Assembly: GCA_024229115.1 (NCBI GenBank)
Contig: JAAEST010000045.1
Location: 1 to 64,000, forward strand
Length of the DNA: 64,000 nucleotides
Direction: 5' to 3'
Source of the DNA: Oligoflexia bacterium
GTDB lineage: Bacteria > Bdellovibrionota > Bacteriovoracia > Bacteriovoracales > Bacteriovoracaceae
The notes under the pieces are model-generated. The model was given only the letters and a program-made list of their open reading frames with translations. It was not told the origin of the DNA and made no database searches. Both the position numbers and the translations under genes were made by a program. Position 1 is the stretch's first letter; every line of letters begins with the position of its first letter. This document shows, piece after piece, positions 45,911-54,820 of the stretch.

Positions 45911-46804
45911 ATGTTAATGTGGGCTGCCGTCATTTCAATTGGCATAGCTGTATTTTTAGTCACCAGTCTCATGTTCTTAGAAGAAGATGAATTCAAGGCT
46001 CAAGAAAAACTTGATGATGGTACTGACAAAAATACATTGAAGAAGCACGGTATAGTACTTCAATACTCTAGACCATTCTTCAGAAGGTATGTAACGCCAG
46101 TTGTATCTTCAATGAAAAATAAAAAGAAGATTAAAGAAAGATATAAGAGAAAACTCGCTGGTGCAGGATTAACAAATGTTTTAACGCCTGAAGATTTTTT
46201 CTCTTTTAAATTATTTCTAATTGTTGGGTTTCCGATTGTCTTTCTAGGGATACGTACTTTCTTAGAAGAGACATGGCCGATGAGTTATATACCAATTATT
46301 GCAGTTGTTGGATTTTTCTATCCGGACTTTTGGATTAAAGGAAAGATTGAAGAAAGACAAAAAGATGTCATGAGAAATATGCCTTTCAGTGTTGATATGT
46401 TGGCCTTGTCTGTTGAAGCAGGTCTCGATTTTATCGCAGCAATGACAAAGGTTGTAGAGAAAGCAAGGCCAAGTGCTCTGACAGAAGAATTTGAAATTCT
46501 ATTAAAAGAAATTAAGATTGGTGCAACTAGAGCTGAGGCCTTAAGAAATATGGCCTGGAGAATTGATTTGATTCCAATTTCTAGTTTCTGTGCCACTCTC
46601 ATTGCTGCTGATTCAGTCGGTGCATCGATTGGCCCAATTCTAAAATCATTAAGTGAAGAGATTAGACAAAAGAGATCTTCAGAAGTTGAAAAGGCCGGAG
46701 CAACAGCGGCCACAAAGATTTTATTTCCAATGTTATTTTTGATTGTACCTGCCGTATTTATAGTTGTGGCAGCTCCAATTATTTTGGAATCGATAGCAGG
46801 ATAA
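45911..46804 (+). CDS. TadC-like type II secretion F-domain protein
   Basis: The 297-residue protein has an N-terminal membrane segment, a cytosolic T2SSF domain (MPFSVDMLALSVEAGLDFIAAMTKVVEKARP, LKEIKIGATRAEALRNMAWRI, ADSVGASIGPILKSLSEEIRQKR) and C-terminal membrane segments (ATKILFPMLFLIVPAVFIVVAAPII). This matches TadC, inner-membrane platform of Tad/Flp pili. The TadA ATPase and TadB are not in the window. AGGAGG at 45899-45904 gives a clear start. It begins a run of genes with small gaps that contains the FHA proteins. Confidence 0.9.
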   Translation: MLMWAAVISIGIAVFLVTSLMFLEEDEFKAQEKLDDGTDKNTLKKHGIVLQYSRPFFRRYVTPVVSSMKNKKKIKERYKRKLAGAGLTNVLTPEDFFSFKLFLIVGFPIVFLGIRTFLEETWPMSYIPIIAVVGFFYPDFWIKGKIEERQKDVMRNMPFSVDMLALSVEAGLDFIAAMTKVVEKARPSALTEEFEILLKEIKIGATRAEALRNMAWRIDLIPISSFCATLIAADSVGASIGPILKSLSEEIRQKRSSEVEKAGATAATKILFPMLFLIVPAVFIVVAAPIILESIAG

Positions 46805-46807
46805 TGA

Positions 46808-47152
46808 ATGCTAGAAATATGGAGAGGAGAGGACATTATTGCAAGGAAAGTTGGAGAAGCTAAATCAATGTTTTCAAGAATGAAAGGACTGATGTTCAGT
46901 GAATCGCTTGGAGAATATGATGGCTTACTTATAGCCCCTTGTAACTCAATACATACCTTTTTTATGAGGTACCCAATTGATGTTCTATTCTTAACGAAAG
47001 ATTTTAAAGTCGTGAAGGCATGTAGAAATATTAAACCTTGGAGAATGACGAGAATTTATTTTGGTGCTTATCAAGTTTTAGAAATGGAAGCTGGCAAAAT
47101 GAATGAAGAGTTAAAACCAGGTGATCAATTAGAGGTAAAATGTATAAACTAG
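46808..47152 (+). CDS. DUF192 family protein
   Basis: The 114-residue protein is a DUF192 member: KGLMFSESLGEYDGLLIAPCNSIHTFFMRYPIDVLFL matches its pattern, and VLEMEAGKMNEELKPGDQLEV is the typical end. Function of the family is not known; many members carry a signal peptide, this one does not. It lies three bases after the TadC-like gene and overlaps the next gene by 13 bases. Confidence 0.85.
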   Translation: MLEIWRGEDIIARKVGEAKSMFSRMKGLMFSESLGEYDGLLIAPCNSIHTFFMRYPIDVLFLTKDFKVVKACRNIKPWRMTRIYFGAYQVLEMEAGKMNEELKPGDQLEVKCIN

Positions 47153-48696
47153 TCGTCGTCGCTGGAAAATTAAGAGGTAAGGAGTACGTTCTCGAAGATG
47201 GTGAGAATGTTCTTGGGCGTGACTCAGGTTGTGACGTACATTTTCCAGTTCAGGGTGTTTCGAAAAAGCATATGGCCATTACAGTAACCGGTGATACTTG
47301 TTATGTTCAAGATCTGGGTAGTTCAAATGGAACATTTCTTAATGGAAAAATTATTAAAAGAGCAACAGCTAAGAATGGTGACAAGATTGCTCTACCAGAT
47401 ACTATTATTCAAGTTGTTCATGTAGAAGAAAAGAAAGTAATTGTAAAAAAGAGAAAAATTGAAGACGAGGAAGAAGAAGATGACTTCTTATCTGGGGGAA
47501 CGCCTCCTGAAGCTCTTCCACAAAAAGTTCTTTGGATGTTTAAATATAAGTTCATGAACTTTCTTCATGGAATTAATGAAGAGTATGAATGGAAACATCT
47601 GATTCCTATTCTCTTATTTATATTTTGTATCGCTTCAATTACTTTTACGATTTTACCTGTTCTTGATGATACGAAATCGATACTACTTTATGAGACGTCG
47701 AAAAGAGCAGAGTCTTATGCGAAACATGTTGCAAGGATGAATAATAAAGTTCTTGCACAAAAGAAACTTGATCAAACAGATACAAAGTTTATTAGAGATG
47801 AAGACGGGGTTAAAGATTATAGGCTTATGGATTTTGCTGGACGTATTGTTCAGCCATTAGAAAAAAGAAATGAGTATGTAAATGATCCTTTCTTTGTTGC
47901 TTCAAGAGAATACTACTCAGTAGAGCAAAATAAGCTGAAGGTTTATCGTGCTTTCCTAAAAGAAGGTGGAATTGGTATTGCAAAACTTATTACCGCCTTC
48001 AATCCTCAAACCTCAAATGAGGAGCCTGTAGGAATTATTGCTATTAAGTTTGATCCAGCTGCTCTAAAAGCTGAAGCGGCTAACCAAAGAAAGGCCTATA
48101 TGGAGGCTCTCGTAACCACAGTTCTCGTGGCCATTATTTTCTTTGGAATGGTTTATTACCTAACATTAAGGCCTATCGAAGAAATGAGGCATCAAATTGA
48201 AGAAGCGGTAAGAGGAAAGAGAAAAAGTCTAGAATCAAATTATTTGATGGAAGAATTAAATCCTCTTAGAAGTAGTGTGAATACGATTTTACAAAGAATG
48301 CGTGAACTGAATAACGAAGACGATGGTGAATTTGCTGAAGAAGAAAATGATGACGTTTATGTAGATTCATTAAGAGAATTCATGATGGGGGCCAATGGAG
48401 CTGTCATTGTTTTAGATAGTCAAAAGAATGTTTGCCATATGAATTCTGAAGCCGAAGACCTGTGTGGTTTTAGAGAGAATGCTTCTCAAGGGATGAATCT
48501 CATGGATGTTTCAAGAGAAGCAGGCTTTTCTGGTACCGTGATTGAACTTTGTGATAACTCAGCAAATAACATGGGAACAAATCAATCAGCAGAATATGAA
48601 TTAGCAGGTATTCCACATATTGTGAATGTAGTTTCGTTAATGGGGAAGGATGGTTTTGCAAAAGCATTCTATTTAACTTTTGTGAGGGCGGATTAG
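47140..48696 (+). CDS. FHA-domain transmembrane sensor with PAS-like C-terminus
   Basis: The 518-residue protein has an FHA domain at about 1-95 with all three phosphothreonine-site motifs: GRDSGCDV, VSKKH and SSNGTFLNG. An acidic linker leads to a first membrane segment (about 152-173), an extracytoplasmic region of about 150 residues (Cache-like in size and shape), a second membrane segment (ALVTTVLVAIIFFGMVYYLTL), a HAMP-like helix, and a PAS-like domain at the end. No kinase or cyclase domain follows, so output must be by partner proteins. The start overlaps DUF192 by 13 bases. Confidence 0.85.
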   Translation: MYKLVVVAGKLRGKEYVLEDGENVLGRDSGCDVHFPVQGVSKKHMAITVTGDTCYVQDLGSSNGTFLNGKIIKRATAKNGDKIALPDTIIQVVHVEEKKVIVKKRKIEDEEEEDDFLSGGTPPEALPQKVLWMFKYKFMNFLHGINEEYEWKHLIPILLFIFCIASITFTILPVLDDTKSILLYETSKRAESYAKHVARMNNKVLAQKKLDQTDTKFIRDEDGVKDYRLMDFAGRIVQPLEKRNEYVNDPFFVASREYYSVEQNKLKVYRAFLKEGGIGIAKLITAFNPQTSNEEPVGIIAIKFDPAALKAEAANQRKAYMEALVTTVLVAIIFFGMVYYLTLRPIEEMRHQIEEAVRGKRKSLESNYLMEELNPLRSSVNTILQRMRELNNEDDGEFAEEENDDVYVDSLREFMMGANGAVIVLDSQKNVCHMNSEAEDLCGFRENASQGMNLMDVSREAGFSGTVIELCDNSANNMGTNQSAEYELAGIPHIVNVVSLMGKDGFAKAFYLTFVRAD

Positions 48697-48702
48697 AAAT
48701 AG

Positions 48703-49716
48703 ATGAAAGAACAAGCGGTTAAAATTGTAAAAAATTATAAGCTGCCTACTTCCCCAGGGAAGTATTACCGTCTAGTGTGCCTAACTGGAAAGAATAAAGG
48801 AATATCTTACTTCATTCAAAGAAAGAGAATTGTCTTAGGAAGAAGTGATAAAGCAGATATTCAAGTTCTAGATACAAAGAGCTCGAGAGAACATGCTGAA
48901 CTTGCTCTCATCGACAATAAATATGTTCTTACTGATCTTGGAAGTCAAAATGGAGTTGTAGTAAATGACTTAAAAGTGAGTCAGCATACACTCGAAGATA
49001 ATGACAAAATAATCATCGGCTCGACTATCTTTAAATATAATATCATCAAAGTTGAGGACCTTCTTCCGGCTGAGGTTGATGATGAGGACGAGGAAGCGTC
49101 CGAGCTGGAGGAATACGAAGACGAAGAAGAAGAGGAGTCCGAGCCTGACAAACCTTCTAAGAAAAACAAGAAAGGCGAAAAGAAAAATAATAAGATAATG
49201 ATTTATGCAGCGATTATTTTATTAGTCGCTTTAATGCTTCCCTCTGAAGAAAGCGGTGGTGATAAGAAACCTAAAAAGGCACCTGCGAAAGGTGATGTGA
49301 TAGGAACTGTTGACTTTGGAATTGGTAAAGCTGTTGATGGAGATATTGACCCAGAAAATGCACGTAAGGTGGCAGCCTTTATTCATCGTGGACAAAGAGA
49401 ATTTAGAGAAGGAAATTATTTTAGAGCTTTAGAACAATTCAGAAATGCTTTGAACTTTGCTCCTGATCATCCTAATGCTGGATTCTATTTTAAGAAAACT
49501 GAAACAAGGCTGAACGAACATATTGAACAGATGTTCGAAGAAGCAGCAAAAGAAGTAGCTTCTCTAAAGTATAAGAAAGCATTAGTGAGCTACTGTGCCA
49601 TTGTTACATATCTTCAGGATTATCCTGATAGGCAAGAATATAAAGATGCTGAAACAAATATTGCTAGAGTAGAAGAACTAGCTGGGATGAAGAAAGGTGA
49701 ACATAAGTGTTTCTAA
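48703..49716 (+). CDS. FHA-domain protein with one membrane segment and TPR region
   Basis: The 337-residue protein has FHA at about 20-100 with GRSDKADIQ, SSREH and SQNGVVVND, an acidic linker rich in Glu, a Lys-rich stretch, one membrane segment (IMIYAAIILLVALMLPSE), and an outer TPR-like part (FREGNYFRALEQFRNALNFAPDHPNA). So FHA is inside and TPR outside the cell membrane. The same plan is seen in the next gene, whose membrane segment also ends with LLP and acidic residues. They are probably paralogues. It overlaps the next gene by 20 bases. Confidence 0.85.
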   Translation: MKEQAVKIVKNYKLPTSPGKYYRLVCLTGKNKGISYFIQRKRIVLGRSDKADIQVLDTKSSREHAELALIDNKYVLTDLGSQNGVVVNDLKVSQHTLEDNDKIIIGSTIFKYNIIKVEDLLPAEVDDEDEEASELEEYEDEEEEESEPDKPSKKNKKGEKKNNKIMIYAAIILLVALMLPSEESGGDKKPKKAPAKGDVIGTVDFGIGKAVDGDIDPENARKVAAFIHRGQREFREGNYFRALEQFRNALNFAPDHPNAGFYFKKTETRLNEHIEQMFEEAAKEVASLKYKKALVSYCAIVTYLQDYPDRQEYKDAETNIARVEELAGMKKGEHKCF

Positions 49717-52042
49717 AAATCATCAAGTCATAAGTACGATTGACTTGAAAAAAGAAGTTGAAGGGAGCAAAGGCCCTTTGAGTTTCTTTATTGGGCGTGG
49801 AGATGATTGCCATGTTCAGCTTGATGATATGCAAATTTCTAGAGAACACGCCAAGATTACATTTAATGATAATGCATGGACGTTAGAGAAACTTAGCGAG
49901 TTTAAAGAGATGTCTGTGAATGGAAGTACCGCTCAAAGTGTTGTGTTAAAGAATGGAGACACTATAGCAATTGGTCCTTTTTTATTAACAACAGAAATCG
50001 AAATTATCGAAACAAATGATGATGAGGATCCGGAAGGATTCGAGCATTTAGAGTCAGAGCAAACGGAAGAATCTCCTGAACTTTCAGGAGCTCCTACGGA
50101 TGATGATCTTGAAGACCTTGAGAGTAGCGATAGTGAGTTAGAAGATTTTGATGAAACAGATGATGACTCGTTAGATTCCGAGCTTGCGGATGATGATGAG
50201 ACAGAGCTATTAGCTGATGATGATGCGGAAGCATCCGAGCAGTTGGGTGAAGAACTAGGTGATTCGGAAACAGAAGCCTTCGATGATGGTTTCGATGGAG
50301 ACGACGAGTTTGCTTCTGATGGTGATGACTCGGAAACGGAAGCTTTCGATGATGGTTTCGATGGAGACGACGAGTTTGCCTCAGATGAATCATATGATGA
50401 TGAATATAACGAAGACTCCTATGATTTGGATGCTATAGATGATGATGACGGTAGTACGAAAGTCATACAGGCCTTTGCAAAAATAGAATTAAATTTAAGT
50501 GGTGAATTTGCTCCATATGATAAGTTCACTGTAGAAGATGGTGAATACACTATTGGACGTGACCCTGAAAAATGTAATGTTGTCCTCGCAGATCCAGAGG
50601 TGTCAGGAACTCACGCCAAAATTAAAAAAACAAAAATTAGTTGTACCATTGAAGATTTGCAGTCCGGTAACGGAACGCTTGTGAATGGTGAAAGAGTTAA
50701 TTCTCATGAACTACACAATGGTGATGAAATTGTTATTGGTAGTACGACATTTTCTGTTGTGATTGCTTCTGATTTCCTTCAACAAGAACAAGATCGTCTT
50801 ATGCCTGTTGAGGAAAATCAAGTTGTTGAAGTTGAAGAGATTGTTGAAGTCGATACTAACTTTGATGATGATATGGTTGAGTTTGATGGTGAAGAGGGAG
50901 ACGGTTTCGGTGAAAAAACTGCAGCTGCTGGACCGCAATCTCTTATGGATAAAATAAAAGATCCTAAAAATAGAATTAAGGTTATTATCGGAGCCGTTCT
51001 ACTAGTTTTCCTACTCTTACCAGCTGAAGAAGAAGGAAACAAAAATAAAGGAAAACAAGACGATAAGAAAAAGTCTCGTGTCCTTGGTGGTGATAAAAAA
51101 GATGACAAGAAAGTAACCGGAAAGGACAAAAAACCACTTACGCCAGAGCAAATTGAAGAAGTAGAACAGAACTATCTTCTTGGAAAAGAACTTTATGATC
51201 GTGGTGATTATGCTGGGGCAATGTTCGAATTAGAAAAAATATTTAGGCTAACTGACACATATAAGAACTCTCGTGAAATTTATGAATTTTCTAAAGAAGG
51301 TCTGGCCAACCTAGAGCGAATTAAAAAGAAAGAACAGGAAGAAAAAGAAAAGAGAGAACTTCAGTTAAGAGTAAAAGAGCTTGTAAAGAAAGCTGATGGA
51401 GCAGTTAAGGAAAGAAGAGTTGAGTATGCGGAAAGTCTCTTTGCAGAAATTATGAAGCTTGATCCTGAGAATTTTGATGTTCCGAAGTTAAAACAAGATC
51501 TAGAAGCATATAAGCGTGAACAAGAGAGAATTGCTGTAGAAAAGGCTCAGAAGAAAGCCGAAAGAGATCGCCAGCTAAATGGACTTAAGCCTGGTGAAAA
51601 GTTTTATATTGCGAAAGAGTGGTATAAAGCGATTAATAAATTAGAGGAGTACCTAAAAGATAATAATCTTGATGAGGATTTGAGAACGAAAGCTACTAAA
51701 ATGCTTACGGAGTCTCGAACTAATTTATCCAATATTGTTGATCCTCTTGTTGGGAAAGCTCGTTCTTTGAAAGAAGGACAGGACTTGAAGACGGCCTATG
51801 AAACTTATAAAGAGATCATGAAATATGATCCTAATAATATTGAAGCGATTGAAGAAATGAATAAGATAAACGATACGCTCACTTTAAGATCAAAGAAGGT
51901 TTATCGTGAAGCTATTATCGCAGAGTCTCTAAGTTTATTTGATGATGCGAAAGAAAAGTTTCAGGAAGTTCAACAAATTTCACCAACAGATAGTGAATAT
52001 TATAAGAAGGCCACTGAGAAGTTGAAGAACTTTTTAGAGTAG
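49697..52042 (+). CDS. Double-FHA protein with acidic linkers, one membrane segment and TPR tail
   Basis: The 781-residue protein has two FHA domains. The first (about 10-95) has GRGDDCHV and ISREH, but its last loop reads EFKEMSVNG and lacks the usual Asn, so phospho-binding may be weak. The second (about 255-350) has GRDPEKCNV, VSGTH and SGNGTLVNG. Between them is a long Asp/Glu linker with a 66-base tandem duplication. One membrane segment (VIIGAVLLVFLLLPAEEE, about 430) leads to a long TPR-like helical region. The start is GTG 49697, inside the previous gene. Confidence 0.83.
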   Translation: MNISVSKNHQVISTIDLKKEVEGSKGPLSFFIGRGDDCHVQLDDMQISREHAKITFNDNAWTLEKLSEFKEMSVNGSTAQSVVLKNGDTIAIGPFLLTTEIEIIETNDDEDPEGFEHLESEQTEESPELSGAPTDDDLEDLESSDSELEDFDETDDDSLDSELADDDETELLADDDAEASEQLGEELGDSETEAFDDGFDGDDEFASDGDDSETEAFDDGFDGDDEFASDESYDDEYNEDSYDLDAIDDDDGSTKVIQAFAKIELNLSGEFAPYDKFTVEDGEYTIGRDPEKCNVVLADPEVSGTHAKIKKTKISCTIEDLQSGNGTLVNGERVNSHELHNGDEIVIGSTTFSVVIASDFLQQEQDRLMPVEENQVVEVEEIVEVDTNFDDDMVEFDGEEGDGFGEKTAAAGPQSLMDKIKDPKNRIKVIIGAVLLVFLLLPAEEEGNKNKGKQDDKKKSRVLGGDKKDDKKVTGKDKKPLTPEQIEEVEQNYLLGKELYDRGDYAGAMFELEKIFRLTDTYKNSREIYEFSKEGLANLERIKKKEQEEKEKRELQLRVKELVKKADGAVKERRVEYAESLFAEIMKLDPENFDVPKLKQDLEAYKREQERIAVEKAQKKAERDRQLNGLKPGEKFYIAKEWYKAINKLEEYLKDNNLDEDLRTKATKMLTESRTNLSNIVDPLVGKARSLKEGQDLKTAYETYKEIMKYDPNNIEAIEEMNKINDTLTLRSKKVYREAIIAESLSLFDDAKEKFQEVQQISPTDSEYYKKATEKLKNFLE
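50261..50392 (+). repeat. Two 66-bp tandem repeats in the acidic linker
   Basis: Copies 50261-50326 and 50327-50392 encode the 22-residue acidic unit DSETEAFDDGFDGDDEFASD plus two residues. They differ at few sites, most at third codon positions or at the end, which points to a recent in-frame duplication. Confidence 0.9.
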
Positions 52043-52053
52043 AGAGAAGAATT

Positions 52054-52794
52054 ATGATTGAGTTGAAAGCTTATACAGCCATTAGTGATCAGGGACCATA
52101 TCTTCAAATTAATGAGGATTTAGTTGATGTTGATCTAAAAAATAATCTTTTTATTCTTCTTGATGGATTTGGCGGGTCAAATGTTGGTGATAAGGCAGCA
52201 ATACTTTTAAAAGACACAATTCGAAAATTCTATACTCGCTTTGGTGAAGATCCAGAAGCCACGTTACCATTTTTCTATAGTCCTCAATTTTTATTGGAAG
52301 GAAATGCTCTTGTGAATTGTGCAAAGTATGCACATGAAGTTCTAATGAAGGATAATATCGATAAAGAAATGAATAATCGAGGTGGAGCGAGTGGTGTAAT
52401 CGTTTCTCAATCAGAAAATGTCATCAATATTTTTTCAACCGGAAACTGTGTTGTTTATCATTACTCAAAAGGTAAAAGTAAGAGATTGGTAGCACCAAAA
52501 AACTATGAAAATCTTGGGCTTGATCACTTTGATCGTAGTTTTCAAACTTTTCCAACCTCGGCCTTTGGATTATATGCAGACCTGTATTATGAAATGACTG
52601 AAGTCAAAGTGACTGATGGAGATATGCTTATTCTTCTTACTGATGGAGCCTATGGAAGAATGAGTGCGAATGAGTTAGATCATATTATGAAGAATCAAAA
52701 AGTTTCTCTTAGAGAATACGCAGATGAAATATTTTCGCTCAATAATTCCCGTGGAAATCTTGATAATCAGAGCTGTATTATCCTCAATTATTAA
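52054..52794 (+). CDS. PP2C-type protein serine/threonine phosphatase
   Basis: The 246-residue protein follows the PP2C pattern: NED at residues 20-22, DGFGG with metal Asp37, GGASGVIV (usually GtTa), NCVVYHY (usually GDSraY), TDG with Asp197 and DNQ with Asp237. All metal-binding aspartates remain, so it should be active. It would remove phosphate from Ser/Thr, the residue type that FHA domains read, and it is 11 bases behind the double-FHA gene. No kinase gene is in the window. There is no signal or membrane segment. Confidence 0.85.
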   Translation: MIELKAYTAISDQGPYLQINEDLVDVDLKNNLFILLDGFGGSNVGDKAAILLKDTIRKFYTRFGEDPEATLPFFYSPQFLLEGNALVNCAKYAHEVLMKDNIDKEMNNRGGASGVIVSQSENVINIFSTGNCVVYHYSKGKSKRLVAPKNYENLGLDHFDRSFQTFPTSAFGLYADLYYEMTEVKVTDGDMLILLTDGAYGRMSANELDHIMKNQKVSLREYADEIFSLNNSRGNLDNQSCIILNY

Positions 52795-52882
52795 TACCAT
52801 ATCTTTTTAATCATCTATTATTATTTGGTCCAAATTGTTGCCGTCTTGTCTTCTTTATTAGAGAATATTCAAGAGGTTATGT

Positions 52883-54085
52883 ATGGCAAAGAAAGTTTTA
52901 ATTGCAGATGATAGTTTAACAATTCAGAAAGTTATCGGGATTACGCTTGCTAATGGTGACTATGAATTAGTGTCAGCTCACTCTGAGTCTGAGCTTCAGT
53001 CTGCTATTGAAAATGATAACTTCGATCTTGTTCTTCTCGACTTTAAACTTAGCGATAGTAAAACTGGTTATGATTTGGCCAAAGAGATTCGTGGCAAAAA
53101 TAATGACTCAAGAGTGATTGTTATGCTTGGAACTTTCGATTCTGTTGAAGATCAAGAACTAGAGTCTGCTGGTATCAGTGACAAAGTGATCAAGCCTTTT
53201 GAATCTGCTAAATTTATTGAAAAATGTGAAAATGCTCTTGCTGGAGATGCTGTCGATTTTGAACCAGGGGAAAGTTCTGGTCTCGAGTCTTTAACTGATG
53301 AAGATGCCACGAGTGAGTGGGTACTAGATTCTTCGGCCATGCAAAGTGATGATAGTAGTACTTCATCAGACTCTGAGGAGTCAGTTGGTTTAGAATTAGA
53401 AAGTGAAGCAGCAAACCCTCTTCAAGCTGAAGTTGAAGGGTGGGGAATAGAGGTTCCAGGTGTTATTGGTGCTCAAAATGAAAATGGAGAAATCCCTCCT
53501 GTAATTGATGGAGAGACACCACAATCAGTTTCTGCAGACCAAGAGAATGAAGCTCTTCCTTCAGATGATGATCTAGATTTTCCAGATGACCCGGAATCGA
53601 TAGATTTCGGGAATCAAAATACTTTTGATCAAGCGACTCAACCAACAATGGAGTCCTCGACAGATGATATGTCTCTATCTATTGAATCAGAAAAATCGTC
53701 TGATGATTTTTGGGCAGTGGATGAAGATACTCCTCAAGAGTTTTCAGGCTCTGAGGAACCTGCTGAACAATCAGATACACCACGTTTAGAACTTAATGAA
53801 CTTGCTGATGTCGATCCGGAAGAATCTTTTTCTCTAGAAGAGGAAATGACTGAAGAAACAATTTCAGAAGTAACAACGGCTGAGCCTAAAATGCTTCAAT
53901 CCGAATTTAATATCGAAGGTATTTTAGAACAACTTCGTCCTATGATTGAACAAATGGTTGAAGAAGCTATTGAAAAGAAATTAAACGACAAAGCAGAAAG
54001 TGTTGCTTGGGAAGTGATTCCTGATCTAGCTGAAAATTTGATTAAAAAAGAAATTGAGTCACTAAGCTCACAGGTTAGGAAATAA
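52883..54085 (+). CDS. Receiver-domain protein with long acidic tail
   Basis: The 400-residue protein starts with a CheY-like receiver (about 1-120): VLIADDSLTIQKV with the acidic pair, LVLLDFKLSD with the phosphorylated Asp, and KPFES with the conserved Lys. Then follow about 210 residues rich in Asp, Glu and Ser, very likely disordered, and an amphipathic helical end (EQLRPMIEQMVEEAIEKKL, VAWEVIPDLAENLIKKEIESL) seen in other delta-type receiver proteins. It lacks a DNA-binding domain. The tail probably docks to a partner. It overlaps the convergent birA by 11 bases. Confidence 0.87.
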   Translation: MAKKVLIADDSLTIQKVIGITLANGDYELVSAHSESELQSAIENDNFDLVLLDFKLSDSKTGYDLAKEIRGKNNDSRVIVMLGTFDSVEDQELESAGISDKVIKPFESAKFIEKCENALAGDAVDFEPGESSGLESLTDEDATSEWVLDSSAMQSDDSSTSSDSEESVGLELESEAANPLQAEVEGWGIEVPGVIGAQNENGEIPPVIDGETPQSVSADQENEALPSDDDLDFPDDPESIDFGNQNTFDQATQPTMESSTDDMSLSIESEKSSDDFWAVDEDTPQEFSGSEEPAEQSDTPRLELNELADVDPEESFSLEEEMTEETISEVTTAEPKMLQSEFNIEGILEQLRPMIEQMVEEAIEKKLNDKAESVAWEVIPDLAENLIKKEIESLSSQVRK

Positions 54086-54779
54086 ATAAACTTCCTGAAA
54101 CGACCTTATGAATTTTTTCATCGTCTTGAATAAGGGCACAACCTAGTTCATCAATTCCTAAAAAGATTCCTTCAAGTTCTGATTTCCCATCTTTGATGAT
54201 AACCTCACTATTAAGGTGCAAGCAGTTTTGATTCCAGCTATTAATTACATCAATTGAGGATAGACGATTATCTAAAATATATTGATAAATATCTTTTGGA
54301 ACGACCTCGCTATACTGATCTCCAAACTTTGAGATTACTTCGTCTCTGTCTAAATAAAGTGATTGAGCTTGATATCTTTCATTAACCTTAATTGAGCCTG
54401 ATAGATTAATTCCTACACCAACAACAATCTTCTTGGGATTAATCATATGACAGATAACTCCACCACACTTTGAATAAGGGTCGAGCATAAGGTCATTAGG
54501 CCACTTTAATTTGATCTTATCTGAACAATGTTTTTGAAAGAACATTGCTAAAAGAGCACCAATTTCTAATGATGTGAGAGTTGTTTCTTTGTTCGGAGTC
54601 AGGCTAAATGAAAAGGCCAATGAGCTTTCTGTTTGCAACCACTTGTTATCACTTCTTCCAACACCTTGTGTCTGAGATGAAGTAGAAATAAGAATATTTT
54701 CGTCATTCTCAAAACTTGAAAATTCTTTTTTAAGATAGAGTTGTGTTGACTCGCAACTTTCAAAATGCACATGTTTCAT
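54075..54779 (-). CDS. birA: Biotin-protein ligase without regulatory domain
   Basis: The 234-residue enzyme joins biotin to the lysine of carrier proteins using ATP. ESTQLYLKK, QTQGVGRSDNKWL (the biotin loop, usually GRGRxGR), LKWPNDLML and VVGVGINL are present. The DNA-binding domain of E. coli BirA is missing, so it does not repress biotin genes. Its likely clients include the carrier at 19935-20441. The 3' end overlaps the receiver gene by 11 bases. Confidence 0.92.
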   Translation of the reverse strand: MKHVHFESCESTQLYLKKEFSSFENDENILISTSSQTQGVGRSDNKWLQTESSLAFSFSLTPNKETTLTSLEIGALLAMFFQKHCSDKIKLKWPNDLMLDPYSKCGGVICHMINPKKIVVGVGINLSGSIKVNERYQAQSLYLDRDEVISKFGDQYSEVVPKDIYQYILDNRLSSIDVINSWNQNCLHLNSEVIIKDGKSELEGIFLGIDELGCALIQDDEKIHKVVSGSLFIS

Positions 54780-54820
54780 GGTAGTTTTCTAACACATATT
54801 TAATTAAGCGGGGAGCAAAA

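Noticed and set aside
46318-46836. A 172-residue minus-strand frame
   Set aside because: It lies wholly opposite the TadC-like gene, has no ribosome-binding site and no recognisable domain.
48981-49169. Serine-rich minus-strand frame
   Set aside because: It is the complement of the acidic linker of the FHA gene (GAA/GAG codons read as TTC/CTC/TCC); no signals of its own.
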